From assembly GCA_002394205.1 (NCBI GenBank), contig DGTC01000013.1, forward strand, positions 1 through 52,161: a stretch of DNA of 52,161 nt, in the 5' to 3' direction. Positions 8,323 to 16,128 of this stretch are shown one piece after another (within the stretch, counting starts at the first letter, position 1; the number at the start of each line of letters is the position of its first letter). Made by a program: the position numbers and the translations under genes. The DNA is from Lachnospira sp. UBA4346. GTDB lineage: Bacteria > Bacillota > Clostridia > Lachnospirales > Lachnospiraceae. The notes under the pieces were generated by a model. That model was not told the DNA's origin, searched no databases, and saw only the letters and a list, made by a program, of their open reading frames with translations.

Positions 8323-9399
8323 TTAAATAATCGTTCCACCGCCTAAAACATATTCACCGTCATATAATACAACAGCCTGTCCCGGCGTGATTGCACGCTG
8401 TGGCTCATCAAAGGTACATTCGATGACATCTTCTTCAATCTTGCGAACCGTACACATGGCTCCTTCATGGCTGTAGCGAATCTTTGCCAATGCTCGCACC
8501 GGCTCTGTAATATCTGATTCTGACATAAAATTCAAATGATTTGCATATAACTTCGGTGCAAATACGTCTTCATTTCTGCCAAGTACCACTTCATTGGTAT
8601 CCGGACGAATTGCCACAACAAATACAGGGTATCCCAAGGCTATTCCAAGACCTTTTCTCTGTCCGACTGTATAATGAATAATGCCTTTGTGACGTCCAAC
8701 AACATTACCTTCCACATCGACAAAATTACCCGGTCTGCTAATATATCCCGTTTCGCGTTCAATATAACCTGCATAATCCTGATCCGGTACAAAACAGATT
8801 TCCATACTGTCTGGCTTATGCGCCACCTGAAGCCCGATACGCTCTGCGATTGCACGAATCTCTGTTTTTTCATACGCACCAACAGGCATTAGCGTTCTTG
8901 ATAACTGCTCCTGTGTAAGATTATACAGCGCATACGTCTGATCTTTTCTAGCTGTCACGGAATTGCGAATCGCATATCTGCCATTTGCCAACTGCTCAAT
9001 TCTTGCATAATGACCGGTTGCGATATAATCTGCACCAATTTGTAAACTTCTTTCGAGTAATGATTCCCACTTAACATATCTGTTACATGCAATACAAGGG
9101 TTTGGTGTCTTTCCGTGCTTGTACGCATCCACAAAATAATCAATAACATTTTCCTGAAATTCCTTCTTAAAATTCATAACATAATAAGGAATTCCTAACT
9201 GGTTCGCAACTCTTCTGGCATCTTCGACTGCTGATACACCACAACAACCACCATTGTGCTCAATTGTACAAGTGTCCTCATCCTGCCAAATCTGCATCGT
9301 TACACCAATCACTTCATACCCTTGTTCTTTTAATAAATAAGCAGCTACCGAAGAATCTACGCCTCCTGACATACCTACAACTACTTTTTTCTTTTCCAT
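8323..9399 (-). CDS. mnmA: tRNA-specific 2-thiouridylase MnmA
   Basis: Thiolates U34 of tRNA-Lys, -Glu and -Gln using sulfur relayed from a cysteine desulfurase. 358 residues, standard length. The ATP-pyrophosphatase PP-loop GMSGGVDSSV is near the start (residues 9-18), the first catalytic cysteine is in NPCIACNRYVKW (about residue 103), and the second is in SMEICFVPDQDYAGYIE (about residue 200). The C-terminal beta-barrel ends PGQAVVLYDGEYVLGGGTI. Located just upstream of the iscR-like/nifS/nifU block, which supplies its sulfur donor. Confidence 0.97.
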   Translation of the reverse strand: MEKKKVVVGMSGGVDSSVAAYLLKEQGYEVIGVTMQIWQDEDTCTIEHNGGCCGVSAVEDARRVANQLGIPYYVMNFKKEFQENVIDYFVDAYKHGKTPNPCIACNRYVKWESLLERSLQIGADYIATGHYARIEQLANGRYAIRNSVTARKDQTYALYNLTQEQLSRTLMPVGAYEKTEIRAIAERIGLQVAHKPDSMEICFVPDQDYAGYIERETGYISRPGNFVDVEGNVVGRHKGIIHYTVGQRKGLGIALGYPVFVVAIRPDTNEVVLGRNEDVFAPKLYANHLNFMSESDITEPVRALAKIRYSHEGAMCTVRKIEEDVIECTFDEPQRAITPGQAVVLYDGEYVLGGGTII

Positions 9400-9417
9400 T
9401 CTATTACTACTTTCCTC

Positions 9418-10278
9418 TCAAATACAGTTATGGCGTTCAACCTGCGCGTATATTTGCTCCTTAAATTGAATAAACCGTTCCTGTTCCGAATGTACAAACC
9501 GATCTGATTCTACCAAATCTTCAAACGCATCATACGATAAATATTGATAATTCATCGTTTCACCATCCTGCAATACGACCGGACAGTTATGTGCTTCATC
9601 CATATAATAAAAATATCCATGATAAATCGAATGTCTTCTATGATCCGTATATTGGTATACTTCTATCAATCTGTCTTTCGGTGCTATAATCCCTGTTTCT
9701 TCCTGCAATTCACGGAGTGCTCCATCAATTGCCTTTTCCCCTGTCAGAATCGAACCGCCTGTCACTTCCCATTTTAAAGGATTGGTCTTATTTCTGGAAC
9801 GCTGCGTCGTAAGCATCTTCCCATCTGAATTCATCGTATATACCATTACAACAACATGATATACACCATCAGATAATTCTTTCGCTTTACTTCTTGGAAT
9901 CTGATATCCAAGTGGCTGCTCATTTTCATCATAAGCATCCCACATTTCATCATTGAGCATCTCTATATGGCTATCAAAATATTGCTCCTTAAAATGTATC
10001 ATTTCCTCAATCTGCTGTCTTGTATACATAATATTTTCCGGAACGATAATCCATTTATCTTCTATATCATCATTCCTATGTACAATTGCTATCCGCTTAC
10101 CTGTAAATTCATCTACCGGTACATCTACGCCAAGTACATATGCATCCTGTTCTTCGCCATCTGCTGCAAAAATACCTTCTATATAACCATAGTTGACCGG
10201 ATATACTAACGTCGGATAATCCGGATGTACGGTTCCAATTGGTCTGTCCATTTTCACTGTGTATATATCACTATTCAA
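9418..10278 (-). CDS. Inorganic pyrophosphatase-like domain fused to Nudix hydrolase
   Basis: Two domains in 286 residues. Residues 8-115 resemble the small clostridial inorganic-pyrophosphatase-like family (YPTLVYPVNYGYIEGIF, then DGEEQDAYVLG, equivalent to the PPase metal-binding D-G-D-x-x-D segment, with Glu in place of the middle Asp). Residues 135-286 are a Nudix hydrolase with a complete Nudix box at 175-197 (G-x5-E-x7-REL-x-EE-x-G-I). The start is probably TTG at 10276-10278 behind AGGGTGA; an ATG at codon 10 is the alternative. Predicted to cleave a nucleoside diphosphate derivative and perhaps the released pyrophosphate; substrate unknown. Lies 18 bases upstream of mnmA. Confidence 0.82.
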   Translation of the reverse strand: MNSDIYTVKMDRPIGTVHPDYPTLVYPVNYGYIEGIFAADGEEQDAYVLGVDVPVDEFTGKRIAIVHRNDDIEDKWIIVPENIMYTRQQIEEMIHFKEQYFDSHIEMLNDEMWDAYDENEQPLGYQIPRSKAKELSDGVYHVVVMVYTMNSDGKMLTTQRSRNKTNPLKWEVTGGSILTGEKAIDGALRELQEETGIIAPKDRLIEVYQYTDHRRHSIYHGYFYYMDEAHNCPVVLQDGETMNYQYLSYDAFEDLVESDRFVHSEQERFIQFKEQIYAQVERHNCI

Positions 10279-10461
10279 ATCGATTTCACCCTTTTACTTT
10301 TTCATCTTTCATTCAAGGAAAACATAATGCTCCCATTTTTACCTACAATATTATAATGCAACATTTCCATTTATTTTTCAAGTGTAGGAATTCTAAACTT
10401 ATGGATTTTAATAGAAATATTATACTTTCAACCTCTTTTTCAGTACTTTAGAATAAAAAAA

Positions 10462-10510
10462 CCTGACATTTCAAATAACATACACACGCATATGTCACTG
10501 AAATGTCAGG
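10462..10510 (-). terminator. Intrinsic terminator after ptsH
   Basis: Perfect 12-bp inverted repeat CCTGACATTTCA (10462-10473) / TGAAATGTCAGG (10499-10510), followed on the minus strand by seven T. It ends the fruR-fruK-fruA-ptsH transcript. The rest of the 10279-10569 gap is AT-rich with no supported gene. Confidence 0.85.
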
Positions 10511-10569
10511 AAGGTTATTGATTTCTATGAATCTTTTATTTTAGAATCGGTAATATCAAAAGGTACCGT

Positions 10570-10827
10570 TTAAAGATTTTCCTTTAAAAATGCACTCAGC
10601 TTTTCAATTGCTGCATCTTCATCTTCTCCATCTGCCTTTAATACAACCGTCTGTCCCTGTTTTGCCGCAAGACTCATAATACCAAATATTCTCTTTGCAT
10701 CTACATCTTTGCCATCTTTTCCAATGGTAACTGCACTCTTAAATGCTGCTGCTTCCTTTACAAGTGCTCCTGCCGGTCTTGCATGGATTCCTTCTGGATC
10801 TGTTAATACATAAGTAAATTCTTTCAT
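10570..10827 (-). CDS. ptsH: HPr-family phosphocarrier protein lacking Ser46
   Basis: Small PTS phosphocarrier, 85 residues. The active-site histidine is His15 in GIHARPAG. Aligning with Bacillus HPr (K-S46-I-M-G-V-M-S), the present protein reads K45-R46-I-F-G-I-M-S, so the HPr kinase target Ser46 is replaced by Arg. It can therefore pass phosphate from enzyme I but probably cannot act as the P-Ser-HPr corepressor of CcpA. It is the last gene of the fructose operon, 117 bases after fruA, with a GAGAGGA site before ATG. A dedicated fructose-operon HPr paralogue is likely; another canonical ptsH may exist elsewhere. Confidence 0.93.
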   Translation of the reverse strand: MKEFTYVLTDPEGIHARPAGALVKEAAAFKSAVTIGKDGKDVDAKRIFGIMSLAAKQGQTVVLKADGEDEDAAIEKLSAFLKENL

Positions 10828-10944
10828 GAATAATTCCTCTCTTTCATTCTTTTATTATTGTTATTTGAATATCCTCTGCGTGAAAATTAGATTCCCACAG
10901 GAAATATTTTGATTTTTATTTGATATATTTTTAACAACTACAAA

Positions 10945-12882
10945 TTATGCTTCTTTATTTTTCTTCAAAAGTCCTATCAAAAGTGCAGCTACAACAGAAC
11001 CTGCAACCAATGCCACTACATAACCTGCAACATTTCCAATCGTCGGGAATACAAAGATACCACCATGTGGTGCTCTTAACGTACATCCAAATGCCATTGA
11101 TAAGCCGCCGGCAACTGCCGAACCAATCATACATGACGGAATGACACGTAATGGGTCAGATGCCGCATAAGGAATTGCACCTTCTGAAATGAAGCACAAA
11201 CCCATAATATAATTAACCGGACCTGATTTTCTTTCTTCTGCCGTAAACTTCTTACCGAAGCAAGTTGTTGCAAGTGCTACTGCAAGCGGCGGAATCATAC
11301 CGCCAACCATAACAGCTGCCATAATCATAAAGCCGCTTTCTGACTGTTCTGCAAGCATTCCTGTACCAAATACATATGCTGCCTTGTTAAATGGACCACC
11401 CATATCAATTGACATCATTGCACCAAGCACACAACCTAAGAGAATCTTACTGCTGCTGCCCATTGAATTTAACATATTCGTCAGTCCCACATTTAAAGAA
11501 CCAACAAATGGATTCACTGCACACATAAAAATACCAATTAATAATGTTCCAACCAATGGATAAATTAAAATCGGCTTAATTCCATCCAATGCCTTTGGAA
11601 GGTATTCGCAAAGTTTTTTCAAACCTACTACTAAATAACCACCGACAAAACCTGCAAGCATTGCGCCCAGAAAACCTGCAGGAATCGTTGCTTTCGCCAT
11701 CGGATCTGCAAATGTAGAACCCAGAGATGCAATATAACCACCAACAAAACCAACAACAAGTCCCGGTCTGTCTGCAATACTCATTGCAATATAACCTGCA
11801 AGTACCGGCAACATAAATCCAAATGCATAACCGCCAATTGTCTTAAACCATGCTGCTACAGGTGTATTTGTACCGAAATTAGCCGGATCAATGGAATAAT
11901 CATCCAATAAGAATGCAATCGCTATCAGGATACCACCGCCTACAACGAACGGCAGCATATGTGATACGCCATTCATTAAGTGTTTATATACCTGATGCCA
12001 TACACCACCTGTCGCTTTCTGTGGCGCACTTTCCTGTGCAGCATTACCGCTTGCCTTATACGTCGGTGCTTCTCCGTCTATAATCTTATTAATTAAAACA
12101 TCCGGCTTACTGATACCGTCTGATACAGGAACTTCAACGACCGGCTTACCGGCAAAACGATCCATCGGAACATTCGTATCTGCTGCCACGATAATACCGT
12201 CTGCTTCTGCAATTTCCTGTGCTGTAAGAACATTTTTTGCACCACCGGAGCCTCTTGTTTCTACTTTGATATCAACACCCATCTCCGTAGCTTTTTTCTG
12301 AAGTGCTTCTGCTGCCATATACGTATGTGCAATACCTGTCGGGCACCCTGTTACTGCAAGGATTTTCCACTGTTTTGCAGCTTTTGCCACATCTTTTGAT
12401 TCTTCTGTCTGTGATGCTTCATCACGTTCACTTTCTGCTGCATCAATCACAGATAAGAATTCTTTTACTGTCTTTGCTGATTTTAATTTTGCCGTAAATG
12501 CTTCATCCATTAACAACATAGACAACTTTCCTAATACATCCAAATGCACATTATCTTCCGTATTTGGTGCTGCAATCAAGAAAATCAAATGAACCGGCTG
12601 TCCATCTAATGAATCAAAATCCACGCCATCCGGAACAACCATCGCTGCAAGTCCCGGCTTATCTACCGCATCAGACTTACAATGCGGAATCGCAATCCCT
12701 TCTCCAACACCTGTCGTACTTTCTTCTTCTCTGGCAAACACGCCCTTCAAGTACTTATCCTGATTGTTAATTTTTTCACTTTTTGCCATCAAAGAAACCA
12801 TTTTCTTTAAGACATCTTCCTTGCCGCTTGCGCTCCCCTGCAATTCAATGCTGCGCGCATCGAGTAAATCAACAATTCTCAT
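10945..12882 (-). CDS. fruA: PTS fructose transporter subunit IIABC
   Basis: Membrane permease that takes up fructose as fructose 1-phosphate. 645 residues in the order EIIA (1-150; active His in GIAIPHCKSDAV), EIIB (about 170-270; active Cys in VTGCPTGIAHTYMAAEAL), EIIC (about 295-640; multiple membrane helices, with GGPFNKAAYVFG and the C-terminal APHGGIFVFPTIGN). Full length. AAAGGGG precedes the ATG. It lies 26 bases downstream of fruK. Confidence 0.96.
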   Translation of the reverse strand: MRIVDLLDARSIELQGSASGKEDVLKKMVSLMAKSEKINNQDKYLKGVFAREEESTTGVGEGIAIPHCKSDAVDKPGLAAMVVPDGVDFDSLDGQPVHLIFLIAAPNTEDNVHLDVLGKLSMLLMDEAFTAKLKSAKTVKEFLSVIDAAESERDEASQTEESKDVAKAAKQWKILAVTGCPTGIAHTYMAAEALQKKATEMGVDIKVETRGSGGAKNVLTAQEIAEADGIIVAADTNVPMDRFAGKPVVEVPVSDGISKPDVLINKIIDGEAPTYKASGNAAQESAPQKATGGVWHQVYKHLMNGVSHMLPFVVGGGILIAIAFLLDDYSIDPANFGTNTPVAAWFKTIGGYAFGFMLPVLAGYIAMSIADRPGLVVGFVGGYIASLGSTFADPMAKATIPAGFLGAMLAGFVGGYLVVGLKKLCEYLPKALDGIKPILIYPLVGTLLIGIFMCAVNPFVGSLNVGLTNMLNSMGSSSKILLGCVLGAMMSIDMGGPFNKAAYVFGTGMLAEQSESGFMIMAAVMVGGMIPPLAVALATTCFGKKFTAEERKSGPVNYIMGLCFISEGAIPYAASDPLRVIPSCMIGSAVAGGLSMAFGCTLRAPHGGIFVFPTIGNVAGYVVALVAGSVVAALLIGLLKKNKEA

Positions 12883-12908
12883 AGGCCAAACCCCTTTCTG
12901 TCACCCTA

Positions 12909-13817
12909 TTAAAATGTGTGTGTTTCAAGCAACGCAAGTACCTCCTGCTTCGTTGCTAATTTATCCGAAAATGCACTTGCGCTTCCTGTACATACACCCA
13001 TCCGGAAGGCTTTTGCATAATCTTTAGATTCTAAATAACCTGCAAGAAATCCTGCAACCATGGAATCTCCTGCACCGACGGAATTCTTTACTGTTCCTTT
13101 TGGTGCTTCTGCCTGATAAATACTGCCATCTTCAGCCACCAAAACTGCCCCGTCTCCTGCCATAGATACTAAAACATTTCTTGCACCCAGATCCTGCATT
13201 TTCTTTGCATAAACAATCACATCTTCTTTTGAAGTAATTGTTATCTGAAAGATTTCTCCCAATTCATGATTATTTGGTTTTATTAAAAATGGATGATACT
13301 TCAATACATTTACAAGTAAATCTTTCGTTGCATCAACTACAATACAGATATTTCTATCCTGTAAATATTTCATAATATCCATGTACATTGACGACGGCAT
13401 CACGCTCGGAATACTGCCTGCCAACACAAGAATATCTCCTTCTTTCAATGCATCTAACTGCTCATATAATTTTTCAATGTCCGTCTGCTGAATTGCCGGT
13501 CCCTGACCGTTTATTTCACTTTCTTCCTCTGAGCGAATTTTAACATTAATACGCGACATTCCTTCTGCTACATGAATAAAATTGTGCGTAACACCTGCTG
13601 TCTCTAATAATCTGATAATTTCTGCACCTGTAAAACCGGATTCAAAACCGAGTGCGACATTATCAAAACCCAAATTTTTTAGTACAATTGATACATTAAT
13701 TCCTTTACCACCCGGATACATCAATTCTGTTGATGTTCGATTGACAATTCCTGTCTGAAACGAATCAACGGTTACGATATAATCGAGTGACGGGTTAAAA
13801 GTCACCGTATAAATCAT
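12909..13817 (-). CDS. fruK: 1-phosphofructokinase
   Basis: PfkB-family kinase converting fructose 1-phosphate to fructose 1,6-bisphosphate. 302 residues from the ATG at 13815-13817 (MIYTVTFNPSLDYIV), preferred because GGAGG lies just upstream; an in-frame ATG four codons earlier overlaps that site. Motifs: YPGGKGINVSIVLKNLG near residue 35 and the C-terminal catalytic NSVGAGDSMVAGFLAGY near residue 250 (GAGD anion hole and catalytic Asp). Between fruR and fruA, giving the standard fructose operon. Confidence 0.96.
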   Translation of the reverse strand: MIYTVTFNPSLDYIVTVDSFQTGIVNRTSTELMYPGGKGINVSIVLKNLGFDNVALGFESGFTGAEIIRLLETAGVTHNFIHVAEGMSRINVKIRSEEESEINGQGPAIQQTDIEKLYEQLDALKEGDILVLAGSIPSVMPSSMYMDIMKYLQDRNICIVVDATKDLLVNVLKYHPFLIKPNNHELGEIFQITITSKEDVIVYAKKMQDLGARNVLVSMAGDGAVLVAEDGSIYQAEAPKGTVKNSVGAGDSMVAGFLAGYLESKDYAKAFRMGVCTGSASAFSDKLATKQEVLALLETHTF

Positions 13818-13849
13818 ATATACCTCCATTCTGAAAGTATCCTTTTTGT

Positions 13850-14611
13850 TTACTGACGATTCACTTCTATGATATTAGAATATTGATGATACTGATACTT
13901 ATCATTGTCCACTTGGTCCGTGATAATACATACTTTTTTAAATTCTGCAAAGGAGACGCTTGAAATTTCTGCAAATTTACTCTTATCACACAGAACATAT
14001 TTATTCTTACAATGTTCCATCGCTTTGCGCTTTAATACAGCTTCCCGATAATCCGGTGTTGTTATTCCATTGACCGGATTCAGTCCATTTGCACCAAAAA
14101 AGCCTTTGGTAAAATTGTATTTTTCTAAAGAAGCAATGGCTTCTTCACCGACAATCGCTTCTGTCTCTAACTTATATGCACCGCCTAAAATATATACCGT
14201 AAACCCTAACTGTGTCAGGCGTTTTGCATGTCCAATGGCATTTGTTACAAATGTAACATTCTTTTTCGTATCTAAAAAAGATATCATCTCTTCCGTTGTG
14301 GTTCCTGCATCCATATAAACAAAATCATTTTCCTCTATCAAAGATGCTGCATATTGTCCAACAACCTGCTTTGCTTCCATATTGCAACTCTTTCGCTGCA
14401 TTACTGTCTCATCAATTGTTTTATAGTGCTTATTACAGCTTACGGCTCCACCCCGTACCCTGTTAATGCGGTGTTCCTTATCTAACACAAGCAAATCCCG
14501 TCGAATGGTGGATTCCGATATGTCTAGTTGTGTTGCAAGTCTCTGTACAGATACGCTTCCTTCCTCGTCGGTAATTGCTACAATCCTCTGAAGCCGTTCT
14601 TCTGTAAGCAT
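13850..14611 (-). CDS. fruR: DeoR-family regulator of the fructose operon
   Basis: Probable repressor released by fructose 1-phosphate. 253 residues: N-terminal helix-turn-helix (ATQLDISESTIRRDLLVLD, about residues 23-41, then INRVRGGAV) and a DeoR sugar-binding domain with the D-x-G-T-T motif in YMDAGTTTEEM. GGAGG is seven bases before the ATG. First gene of the operon, so autoregulation is likely. The specific ligand is inferred from the neighbouring fruK-fruA. Confidence 0.93.
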   Translation of the reverse strand: MLTEERLQRIVAITDEEGSVSVQRLATQLDISESTIRRDLLVLDKEHRINRVRGGAVSCNKHYKTIDETVMQRKSCNMEAKQVVGQYAASLIEENDFVYMDAGTTTEEMISFLDTKKNVTFVTNAIGHAKRLTQLGFTVYILGGAYKLETEAIVGEEAIASLEKYNFTKGFFGANGLNPVNGITTPDYREAVLKRKAMEHCKNKYVLCDKSKFAEISSVSFAEFKKVCIITDQVDNDKYQYHQYSNIIEVNRQ

Positions 14612-14715
14612 CTTATGTCCTCCATATTCTATGATTCGAACCTACGTTTAAGAAATCACGCTGAAAATGTTGTATTCTGTTGTGTTGTTTTACGATTACT
14701 GTTTTGTGTAACTGT

Positions 14716-14744
14716 ATATTAGCATATCATTTACGCAGTTTCAA
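14716..14744 (-). promoter_or_regulatory. Promoter of the fru operon
   Basis: Minus strand TTGAAA (14739-14744), 17-base spacer, TAATAT (14716-14721). Downstream, between the promoter and fruR, the minus strand has A-rich direct repeats of the AAAACA/ACAACA type (about 14660-14705), plausible FruR sites. The 14612-14949 gap holds this promoter, the terminator at 14909-14945 and otherwise AT-rich DNA with repeated TATTTTTG words. Confidence 0.55.
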
Positions 14745-14908
14745 GCACTTTTAATCATTTTGATTCAATTTTTTATGTATTTTTGTCTATTTTTGCCAAC
14801 TTTATGTATTTATAAGCATAAAATATCATTTGCTTGCGTATTTTTGCCCATTTGCACATAAACAGATAGACATACTCTCCTTTTGACATCTGAATCCGAT
14901 AAATCAAA

Positions 14909-14945
14909 AAATCTTTTGCAAAACCAAACAGTTCCACAAAAGATT
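14909..14945 (-). terminator. Intrinsic terminator after the 91-residue gene
   Basis: Perfect 10-bp inverted repeat AAATCTTTTG (14909-14918) / CAAAAGATTT (14936-14945), followed on the minus strand by TTTTT. It starts four bases after the stop codon of the small gene at 14950-15225 and isolates it from the fru operon. Confidence 0.75.
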
Positions 14946-14949
14946 TCCT

Positions 14950-15225
14950 TTATCGTCTTCTATTTAAATATGCATTATAAGCCGCATTTGCATTTTCTGT
15001 TTCTTTTTTCTGCATAATCCTGTTGCGGTCAGTTAAGATTGCCAACATCTCATCAACCACTTCCTCCATCGGAAGGTGCTCATAATGCAGGATATATCCT
15101 ATCATTCTCTGCGCAGTAAAATCCGTATTCAGATTCAGCGTAATCTGCTCTGCAAAGGCTTCCGGATACCCTTTCTGTATTAACAACTGATATAATTCCA
15201 TACTTTTTTCTGTTCTCGGCTTCAT
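14950..15225 (-). CDS. Small hypothetical protein
   Basis: A 91-residue, mostly helical, soluble protein that I do not recognise. It is glutamate- and leucine-rich in the first 65 residues (KGYPEAFAEQITLNLNTDF, then MIGYILHYEHLPMEEVVDEM) and ends with a basic alanine/asparagine-rich tail (NANAAYNAYLNRRR). GGAG lies five bases before the ATG. It follows the membrane protein gene by 16 bases and has its own terminator, so the two form a small operon. Confidence 0.75.
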   Translation of the reverse strand: MKPRTEKSMELYQLLIQKGYPEAFAEQITLNLNTDFTAQRMIGYILHYEHLPMEEVVDEMLAILTDRNRIMQKKETENANAAYNAYLNRRR

Positions 15226-15241
15226 ATTTGCTCCATTTCTA

Positions 15242-15853
15242 TCACTTGCGCATCTGTTCGTAACAGCTCCTGTATCCGTCGCTGCCTAAGACAACCTTCT
15301 TTACTACCTTTCCATGATTGATATATAAATACAATCTTACCCGAAAACCTACCCTTCTGCCGGTATCGTCATGAACATAGTCCATTGGATTGACAGATTC
15401 TTTAAAACGGAACAATTCATGTTCATAGGAATTGCGATGAATCGTCAGATAAATCTGGTCTGCGGTTGTCTGATTTGCTAATGCATCAATTACATAAACG
15501 TGATTCTCAATGCCTTTTTTTGCTGAACGTCTCTTTTGTTTGCGCAATGCGATACAAAGAATCAATGCTGCAATAGAAAGCATACATCTGACGTATATTG
15601 AAGTTGGATGAAATTCGCCGCTGGAACGAAACATATATTCAAATCCAAAATCTCCCACAAAAAACAATGCAAACATCACACTAATTCTTGCCAGCCAATC
15701 ATATATCTTTGTCAATCCGGTATGATACAAATAATATCCCATAAATGCGGTTTCTTCTTCCCCTGTGGCGATTCTCCATCCGTCTTCACTCATCTGTTGT
15801 CTTGTGTTTGTATCTATATTCTGTTGTTCTATTCCTTTAAATATATTTTTCAT
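15242..15853 (-). CDS. Hypothetical membrane protein
   Basis: About 203 residues from the ATG at 15851-15853 (a GTG one codon earlier is possible). There are two hydrophobic segments, about residues 56-75 (ISVMFALFFVGDFGFEYMF) and 86-105 (RCMLSIAALILCIALRKQK), followed by a basic stretch and a soluble C-terminal domain of about 95 residues with alternating beta-like sequence (VGFRVRLYLYINHGKVVKKV). Family not recognised. Forms a two-gene unit with the downstream 91-residue gene. Confidence 0.7.
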   Translation of the reverse strand: MKNIFKGIEQQNIDTNTRQQMSEDGWRIATGEEETAFMGYYLYHTGLTKIYDWLARISVMFALFFVGDFGFEYMFRSSGEFHPTSIYVRCMLSIAALILCIALRKQKRRSAKKGIENHVYVIDALANQTTADQIYLTIHRNSYEHELFRFKESVNPMDYVHDDTGRRVGFRVRLYLYINHGKVVKKVVLGSDGYRSCYEQMRK

Positions 15854-15966
15854 CACTTTTTTCTTTCTTTTTTGCGTTATTTTACTCCAAATATGTCTAC
15901 ACTCTACATTTTATATATTGCCTGTATATTTTATATACTTGTTTTTATTATCCTTCTTATGAAAAT

Positions 15967-16010
15967 GACACAGGAAACATTTCATTTATCCTTCCATGTT
16001 ATCCTGTGTC
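15967..16010 (-). terminator. Probable terminator after gltX
   Basis: GACACAGGA (15967-15975) / TCCTGTGTC (16002-16010) with an inner AACAT/ATGTT pairing gives a long hairpin. On the minus strand it is followed by ATTTTC, a weak T-run. It lies 120 bases after the gltX stop; the rest of 15854-16128 shows nothing else. Confidence 0.5.
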
Positions 16011-16128
16011 CTAACTTTAATTTATTTGTTCTTTGTCATAATCATTTGCAAATTTTTATATCACAATAAATTATTGCCCGATTCAATCATTTCGTCACAA
16101 GAACTCCATTGAAATCATCAAATTGATT

